Shown here piece by piece: positions 6,679 through 10,071 of a stretch of 10,071 bases of DNA. The translations under genes and the position numbers were made by a program. Each line of letters begins with the position of its first letter. The stretch's first letter is position 1. The DNA comes from Clostridia bacterium (GTDB lineage Bacteria > Bacillota > Clostridia > Saccharofermentanales > UBA5734). The notes beneath the pieces are model-generated. The model did not search any database and had not been told where the DNA came from. It worked only from the letters and a program-made list of their open reading frames with translations. The stretch lies in NCBI GenBank assembly GCA_018056585.1, contig JAGPFK010000024.1, forward strand, positions 1 to 10,071. The letters are read 5' to 3'.

Positions 6679-9408
6679 ATGGATAGCTATCGAATGACAA
6701 AGGAAGCATTGCTCAAGGAATTGGGCACCGATCCGCATGATGGACTTACCTCTGACATCGCGGCCAGGCGGTTGCAGGAATACGGCCCGAACATTCTGCA
6801 GGAAAAAAAGCAACGATCGTGGCTTGCGAAACTATTCGATCAACTCAATGATGTCATGGTTATAATTTTAATTATAGCCAGTGCTGTTTCCGCTGTTCTT
6901 AAAGAATGGATCGATGCGTTGGTGATTCTTGTCATTGTCATCATTAATGCCGTTCTTGGGTTGATCCAGGAGGGAAAAGCGGAAAAATCCATTGAAGCAT
7001 TGCGAAAAATGGCGGCGCCTCATGCCCGGGTGATCCGAGAGGGCAAGCAGCAGATGATCGAAGCAGCTCAGTTGGTGCCAGGTGATTTGGTTCTGATCGA
7101 AGCGGGAGATATGGTTCCTGCCGATATCCGGCTGTTGGAAAGTTCGATGCTGAAAGTAGATGAATCTTCCCTGACGGGAGAATCTGTGCCGGTTGAAAAA
7201 GATGACAAAGCTGTCCTTGTGGATGAAGTACCGCTGGGAGACCGTCCGAATGTGCTGTATATGGGCACGTCCATAACCTATGGACGCGGTCGGGGTGTAG
7301 TTTACGCAACGGGAAGTCAGACGGAGATTGGAAAAATTGCCGATCGTCTGCAATCTATTGAGGAGGAAATGACGCCATTACAGAAAAATCTGAACCAGTT
7401 GGGCAAATGGCTTGGTCTGATTTGCCTGGTTGTTTGTGCCGTTGTTTTCATTGAAGGCCTTGCCATGGGCGGCGATTTTTTGCCGATGTTTATGACGGCT
7501 GTCAGCTTGGCTGTCGCCGCGATTCCGGAAGGCCTTCCAGCTGTCGTGACCATTGTTCTGGCGCTTGGTATGAAGCGAATGGCTGAGCGGAACGCGATTG
7601 TCAAACGATTGCTGGCTGTTGAAACACTGGGATCTGTTGATGTCATCTGTTCAGATAAGACAGGGACGCTTACACAGAATGAAATGACCGTTACACGCAT
7701 CTATGTGCCGGATCGCTTGATTCATGTTGAAGGGCAGGGTTACCGGCCAACTGGCCGCTTTCTGGAAAACGGCCGGGAGCTCTCGATTGATTCCGACGCG
7801 GTTCTGACCAGGTTGCTTCTGATTGGTCTTCTATGCAACGACGCCGCTTTACAGATGAATGAGCAGGATGATCCCACAATTATCGGGGATCCAACAGAGG
7901 CCGCTTTGGTGGTGGCTGCCGTCAAGGCTGGCCTGGATCAGGATCAAATGAAAAAGCAATATCCGCGTATCATGGATTTCCCGTTTGACTCGGAGCGAAA
8001 GATGATGTCGTCTGTGCATCGTGGCTTTTCGGAAGCGGCTTATCTTAGCCTGACCAAGGGAGCGCCGGATGTGGTCGTGAATCGATGCGCCTATTATCTT
8101 TCGGAAAAAGGCGTTTGTCCACTGACAGAGGAATTAAGGAACCAGATCCTCTCAGCAAACAACCGATTGGCAGCGGACGCGTTGCGCGTTCTTGCTTTTG
8201 CTTACAGGCAGTATGATGAAACGGTCGAAGATCCCGAATACGACATGGTTTTTGTCGGATTGATGGGCATGATTGATCCCCCCAGACCGGAAGTTTATGA
8301 AGCGATAAAATTATGTGACAGCGCTGGCATACGAGCCGTTATGATAACGGGCGACTACCGTGAAACAGCCGCGGCGATTGCCAGAGATCTTCGCATTTTA
8401 AGGCAAAACGATCGCATTCTGACCGGTTCGGAAATAGATCAGTCTTCTGATGAAGAGATGGAATTATTTGTGGAGCAGACATCGGTCTATGCACGTGTTT
8501 CACCGGATCATAAGGTGCGAATTGTAACGGCGTTGAAAGCCAACGGGCACATCACCGCCATGACCGGCGATGGCGTGAATGACGCGATGGCGCTCAAAAC
8601 AGCCGATATAGGCGTTGCCATGGGGATAAGCGGTACGGATGTCGCGAAAAGCTCCGCGGATATGATTTTAACAGATGACAATTTTGCGACGATTGTAGCG
8701 GCTGTTCGCGAAGGACGCATTATTTACAGCAATATCCGTAAATTCGTCTCATTTTTGTTATCCTGCAATGTAGGTGAAATCTTAGTTATTTTTATCACTA
8801 CACTCATCATGGGCCCCAATTTTGTACCCTTGCTGCCGATTCAATTGCTCTGGCTGAACCTGGCTACGGACAGTTTTCCCGCTTTGGCATTGGGACAAGA
8901 GCCGGGAGAACCCGATATTATGAAGCAGAAGCCACGCAAGAAAAATGAGCCGATTCTGAATCGTTTGATGCAGATCACCATTTTAAGCCAAAGCGTTGCT
9001 ATTTTCATATCGGTATTCTTTGCTTTTAAAATAGGCCTGGCCGTTTATCCGAGTGCGGACGAAGCCAGCGCAGGCGCGCGGACCTTTTCCTTTGCCACTT
9101 TAATTCTGTCGGAATTACTGCGCTCATTCAGCGCGCGTTCGGAACGGAACCCTGTTTTAAGTCTGGGTTTGTTTGGCAACAAAATTCTGAACAGAGCTGT
9201 TCTGTTATCTACGATATTGATGCTGCTTTCGATTTATGTCCCATTTTTAAATCCAATCTTCTCGACAACTTTTCTGAAGCTGACGGATTGGTTTTATATC
9301 GTGCCTTTATCACTGATTCCTTTTGCTGCGGCTGAAGCCTTAAAAGGGCTAATGCATCTTTTCGGGAGAAAAAAAGCAAATGGAGAGAAGACTGAGAAAG
9401 CAGCTTGA
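6679..9408 (+). CDS. Calcium-transporting P-type ATPase, PIIA (SERCA-like)
   Basis: Membrane pump that uses ATP to expel Ca2+ through an aspartyl-phosphate cycle. 909 residues, slightly longer than Listeria LMCA1 or Bacillus YloB. Seen: N-terminal cation-ATPase domain (about 1-50); M1-M2 (58-97); actuator TGES at 166-169; M3-M4 (243-297) with the PEGLP motif at 283-287; phosphorylated Asp326 in DKTGT; nucleotide-binding KGAP from Lys460; hinge TGDGVND at 629-635; then M5-M10. Ligands aligning with both SERCA Ca2+ sites are present: Glu284 (M4), Asn697 and Glu700 in NVGE (M5), Asn727, Thr730 and Asp731 (M6), and Glu812 (M8, aligning with SERCA Glu908). This favours Ca2+ over Mn2+ or Na+ transport, and possibly two ions per cycle. 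The ATG at 6679 follows AAGGGGA. The Lys-rich C-terminus has no calmodulin-like regulatory domain. It appears monocistronic, flanked by a terminator and by the secG promoter. Confidence 0.93.
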   Translation: MDSYRMTKEALLKELGTDPHDGLTSDIAARRLQEYGPNILQEKKQRSWLAKLFDQLNDVMVIILIIASAVSAVLKEWIDALVILVIVIINAVLGLIQEGKAEKSIEALRKMAAPHARVIREGKQQMIEAAQLVPGDLVLIEAGDMVPADIRLLESSMLKVDESSLTGESVPVEKDDKAVLVDEVPLGDRPNVLYMGTSITYGRGRGVVYATGSQTEIGKIADRLQSIEEEMTPLQKNLNQLGKWLGLICLVVCAVVFIEGLAMGGDFLPMFMTAVSLAVAAIPEGLPAVVTIVLALGMKRMAERNAIVKRLLAVETLGSVDVICSDKTGTLTQNEMTVTRIYVPDRLIHVEGQGYRPTGRFLENGRELSIDSDAVLTRLLLIGLLCNDAALQMNEQDDPTIIGDPTEAALVVAAVKAGLDQDQMKKQYPRIMDFPFDSERKMMSSVHRGFSEAAYLSLTKGAPDVVVNRCAYYLSEKGVCPLTEELRNQILSANNRLAADALRVLAFAYRQYDETVEDPEYDMVFVGLMGMIDPPRPEVYEAIKLCDSAGIRAVMITGDYRETAAAIARDLRILRQNDRILTGSEIDQSSDEEMELFVEQTSVYARVSPDHKVRIVTALKANGHITAMTGDGVNDAMALKTADIGVAMGISGTDVAKSSADMILTDDNFATIVAAVREGRIIYSNIRKFVSFLLSCNVGEILVIFITTLIMGPNFVPLLPIQLLWLNLATDSFPALALGQEPGEPDIMKQKPRKKNEPILNRLMQITILSQSVAIFISVFFAFKIGLAVYPSADEASAGARTFSFATLILSELLRSFSARSERNPVLSLGLFGNKILNRAVLLSTILMLLSIYVPFLNPIFSTTFLKLTDWFYIVPLSLIPFAAAEALKGLMHLFGRKKANGEKTEKAA

Positions 9409-9433
9409 AAATGCACGTGTTCTATGATAAAAT
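9405..9433 (+). promoter_or_regulatory. Strong sigma-A promoter of secG
   Basis: TTGAAA (9405-9410), 17 bases, then TAAAAT (9428-9433) preceded by TGA, an extended -10. The -35 box contains the TGA stop codon of the ATPase gene (9406-9408). Start expected near 9440. Confidence 0.82.
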
Positions 9434-9437
9434 GCGC

Positions 9438-9472
9438 ATGCTGCCGCGCTCAAGGAAAGATTTGGGCAGCGT
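9438..9472 (+). promoter_or_regulatory. Stem-loop at the 5' end of the secG leader
   Basis: GCTGCC (9440-9445) pairs with GGCAGC (9465-9470), extendable by a G-U and an A-T pair, around a 19-base loop. The predicted start site at about 9440 would put the hairpin at the very 5' end of the mRNA, just before the AAGGAGG at 9474-9480. A role in mRNA stability is inferred only. Confidence 0.45.
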
Positions 9473-9487
9473 TAAGGAGGCAGGCAG

Positions 9488-9730
9488 ATGGTTCCTGTTG
9501 TACTTGCCGTGATCGATATCCTGGTTTGTATTGCGCTTGTTCTTTTGGTTATTTTCCAGGAAGGCAACGCCAAAGGACTGGGTGTCATCAGCGGAGGAGC
9601 TGAAACATTTTTTGGTAAATCAAAAGGTCGCAGCATGGATCGGCTTTTGAAGAAACTGACTACAGTGGTGGCGGTCATTTTTGCGATCCTGACTGTCCTA
9701 TTGTACTTGATGACAGGCCGGGGAAGCTGA
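9488..9730 (+). CDS. secG: Preprotein translocase subunit SecG
   Basis: Small integral membrane subunit of the SecYEG channel that assists SecA-driven export. 80 residues, normal for Gram-positive SecG. Two membrane segments are seen, about residues 3-23 and 58-76, joined by a cytosolic loop with the family signature GGAETFFGKSKG (residues 36-47), preceded by QEGNAKGLGVIS. The ATG at 9488 follows a perfect AAGGAGG at 7 bases. In many Bacillota secG is followed by rnr, smpB and ssrA; here a terminator and a convergent gene follow, so secG is transcribed alone. Confidence 0.95.
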   Translation: MVPVVLAVIDILVCIALVLLVIFQEGNAKGLGVISGGAETFFGKSKGRSMDRLLKKLTTVVAVIFAILTVLLYLMTGRGS

Positions 9731-9757
9731 ATTCTGTGAGGTCAAAGATCGGTACGC

Positions 9758-9814
9758 TTCAGGAATAGACAGAGGAATCCTCTGTCTATATTTTTAGGCC
9801 ATTTTATTCCTGAA
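9758..9814. repeat. Inverted repeat spanning the secG/HPr-like convergent junction
   Basis: TTCAGGAATA (9758-9767) is the exact reverse complement of TATTCCTGAA (9805-9814). The right copy includes the last codons and stop of the minus-strand gene. It encloses the 9765-9789 terminator hairpin and shares ATA at 9765-9767 with it, so the full outer and inner stems cannot form together. Confidence 0.6.
9765..9795 (+). terminator. Rho-independent terminator of secG
   Basis: The 12-base arms ATAGACAGAGGA (9765-9776) and its complement (9778-9789) surround one base; five T (9791-9795) follow after one A. On the opposite strand the hairpin has no good T run, so it mainly serves the plus strand, 34 bases after the secG stop. 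Confidence 0.88.
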
Positions 9815-10043
9815 TGATAAAGGGACGCAAACGTAAAAGAAGATCATTTAAGTCCTCGTTGTCGGGATTATGTATCTCAACATCGATTGGCTTTGACAGA
9901 TCCAGGCTGAAGATGCCCATGATTGATTTGGCATCCACAATATAGCGGCCTGAAGCCAGATCAATATCATATGAGAAATCATTGACAATACGTACGAATT
10001 CCTTGACATCATTGATTGATTTCAGATGAATTTTGAATTTCAT
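9804..10043 (-). CDS. HPr-like protein lacking the phosphoacceptor histidine
   Basis: 79 residues. The second half resembles the PTS phosphocarrier HPr: a YDIDL strand, then RYIVDAKSIMGIFSLDL, equivalent to the HPr region around regulatory Ser46 (KSIMG; here Ser40), then a beta strand and C-terminal helix. In the first half the HPr active-site segment (G-H-A-R-P around His15) is replaced by KSINDVKEF and contains no His, so it should not accept phosphate from Enzyme I. Lys39-Ser40 remains, so phosphorylation by HPr kinase is conceivable (inference, comparable with Crh of Bacillus). Start ATG at 10043 follows AAGGAG at 10056-10051 on the minus strand, 7 bases away. It converges on secG; its promoter lies beyond the window. 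No PTS gene is visible nearby. The HPr fold is well supported, the function is not. Confidence 0.82.
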   Translation of the reverse strand: MKFKIHLKSINDVKEFVRIVNDFSYDIDLASGRYIVDAKSIMGIFSLDLSKPIDVEIHNPDNEDLNDLLLRLRPFIIQE

Positions 10044-10071
10044 AAGGTCTCTCCTTATTTATGATTGACGG

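Noticed and set aside
6868..7353. A 161-codon minus-strand open frame opposite the ATPase gene
   Set aside because: The plus strand encodes conserved actuator-domain motifs here; the minus-strand product has no recognisable domain.

Overview
This looks like a chromosomal housekeeping region of an anaerobic Bacillota, most likely class Clostridia. The evidence is the gene order (holB, ricT, rsmI, metG and tatD as in the Bacillus origin-proximal cluster), strong AGGAGG-type ribosome binding sites, near-consensus sigma-A promoters, a clostridial-type 2[4Fe-4S] ferredoxin, and an HPr-like protein carrying a KSIMG motif. I see no insertion sequence, phage gene, CRISPR array or defence system, and no gene-free stretch longer than about 125 bases.

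Layout, left to right. Positions 1-2258 hold the 3' part of holB (clamp-loader delta prime), an overlapping ricT (Fe-S protein of the Ric/Y complex, here with a long basic tail) and a 56-residue ferredoxin with its own probable promoter. A perfect 24-bp-arm palindrome (2275-2323) closes this block. Next are rsmI (16S rRNA methyltransferase), then metG with a strong extended -10 promoter, closely followed by tatD. A TTGACA-17-TATACT promoter drives a tRNA-Val(UAC), tRNA-Asp(GUC), tRNA-Phe(GAA) cluster that ends in a terminator starting directly at the CCA of tRNA-Phe. Then comes a 909-residue SERCA-like P-type Ca2+ ATPase, followed by secG with a promoter embedded in the ATPase stop codon. A convergent small gene for a degenerate HPr-like protein without the catalytic His ends the window on the minus strand.

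Most genes serve information processing: replication (holB), RNA maturation and decay control (ricT), ribosome modification (rsmI), aminoacylation (metG), nuclease quality control (tatD) and tRNA supply. The rest serve the membrane (Ca2+ export, SecYEG) and possibly carbon-linked regulation (HPr-like).

I found no convincing undescribed system. The points most worth a second look are the non-phosphorylatable HPr-like protein, the ferredoxin occupying the place where yabA/trmN6 usually sit next to the Fe-S protein RicT, the RicT basic tail, a U-U mismatch in the tRNA-Phe anticodon stem, and several compact regulatory arrangements (palindromic terminator, 5'-end hairpin of secG, repeat around the metG promoter).
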